A DNA stretch of 5,127 bases from Methylocystaceae bacterium (GTDB taxonomy: Bacteria; Pseudomonadota; Alphaproteobacteria; Rhizobiales; Beijerinckiaceae), in NCBI GenBank assembly GCA_003152255.1, contig PLZT01000245.1, positions 1 to 5,127 of the forward strand, written 5' to 3'. Under the pieces are notes generated by a model. It saw nothing but the letters and a program-made list of their open reading frames with translations, made no database searches and was not told the origin of the DNA. This document shows positions 4,991-5,127 of the stretch, in pieces; position 1 is the first letter of the stretch, and every line of letters starts with the position of its first letter. Position numbers and translations under genes: made by a program.

Positions 4991-5127
4991 CAGTTCTTGA
5001 GCATCCACGATCTGCCATAGGGCATTCCGATCGCAGACCAATCATTCCCACGGAACGGTGGGTTCATTTTTATGGATAGCTCCCTTCGCATCCTGGCCGG
5101 ACGCGGTTGAGCAAACGAGCATGCCGC

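Noticed and set aside
5047..5071. CCCAC/GTGGG hairpin followed by TTCATTTTT
   Set aside because: The stem is only 5 bp and the T-tract is interrupted; no + strand gene ends here within the window, so a terminator call is not supported.
4924..5091. Minus-strand 55-aa frame covering both parS sites
   Set aside because: The palindromes lie 12 codons apart, so they repeat as FSAEN in frame, but this follows from the 36-bp spacing. There is no good ribosome-binding site or recognisable protein, and the region is the expected centromere.

Overview
The window carries the replication and partition core of a repABC-type plasmid or chromid, with a short accessory segment to its left. repABC replicons are essentially confined to Alphaproteobacteria, mostly Hyphomicrobiales (Rhizobiales) and Rhodobacterales. 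The high GC content and the RepA, RepB and RepC sequences fit that group. I cannot name genus or species from the sequence.

Layout on the minus strand, reading right to left. Two identical 16-bp palindromes (4939-4954 and 4975-4990) match the repABC parS consensus. They are followed by a putative promoter, an inverted repeat in the 5' leader, repA (ParA-type ATPase, 4837-3614), repB (ParB-type centromere-binding protein, 3617-2634, overlapping the repA stop as ATGA), a 186-bp intergenic region, and repC (replication initiator, 2447-1122). The intergenic region encodes on the opposite (+) strand a counter-transcribed antisense RNA: a TTGACA -35 box, roughly 55-60 nt of RNA, then a strong hairpin and a T-tract. 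A perfect 7-bp inverted repeat lies just upstream of the repC ATG. An AT-rich tract inside repC (about 1590-1690) is the likely oriV. A weak terminator may lie past repC.

Left accessory part. The window opens with what may be the last 15 codons of a + strand gene. Next come a 21-codon ORF with a good ribosome-binding site and, directly abutting it, a 118-residue protein of unknown function with a probable winged-helix region. Convergent to these is a small coiled-coil basic protein on the minus strand (849-544) that resembles plasmid mobilization accessory proteins (MobC/TraD-like). Between it and repC is a 10-bp inverted repeat that is a candidate oriT element.

How the parts would work together (family knowledge applied to this sequence). 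RepA and RepB segregate the replicon through parS, and RepA with RepB represses the operon. RepC initiates replication in cis from the AT-rich tract in its own gene. The antisense RNA limits RepC synthesis and sets copy number and incompatibility. The mobilization-like gene suggests the replicon may be transferable, but no relaxase lies in the window. I found no CRISPR array, tRNA, rRNA, insertion sequence or clearly new defence system. The least explained item is the 118-aa protein with its abutting short ORF.
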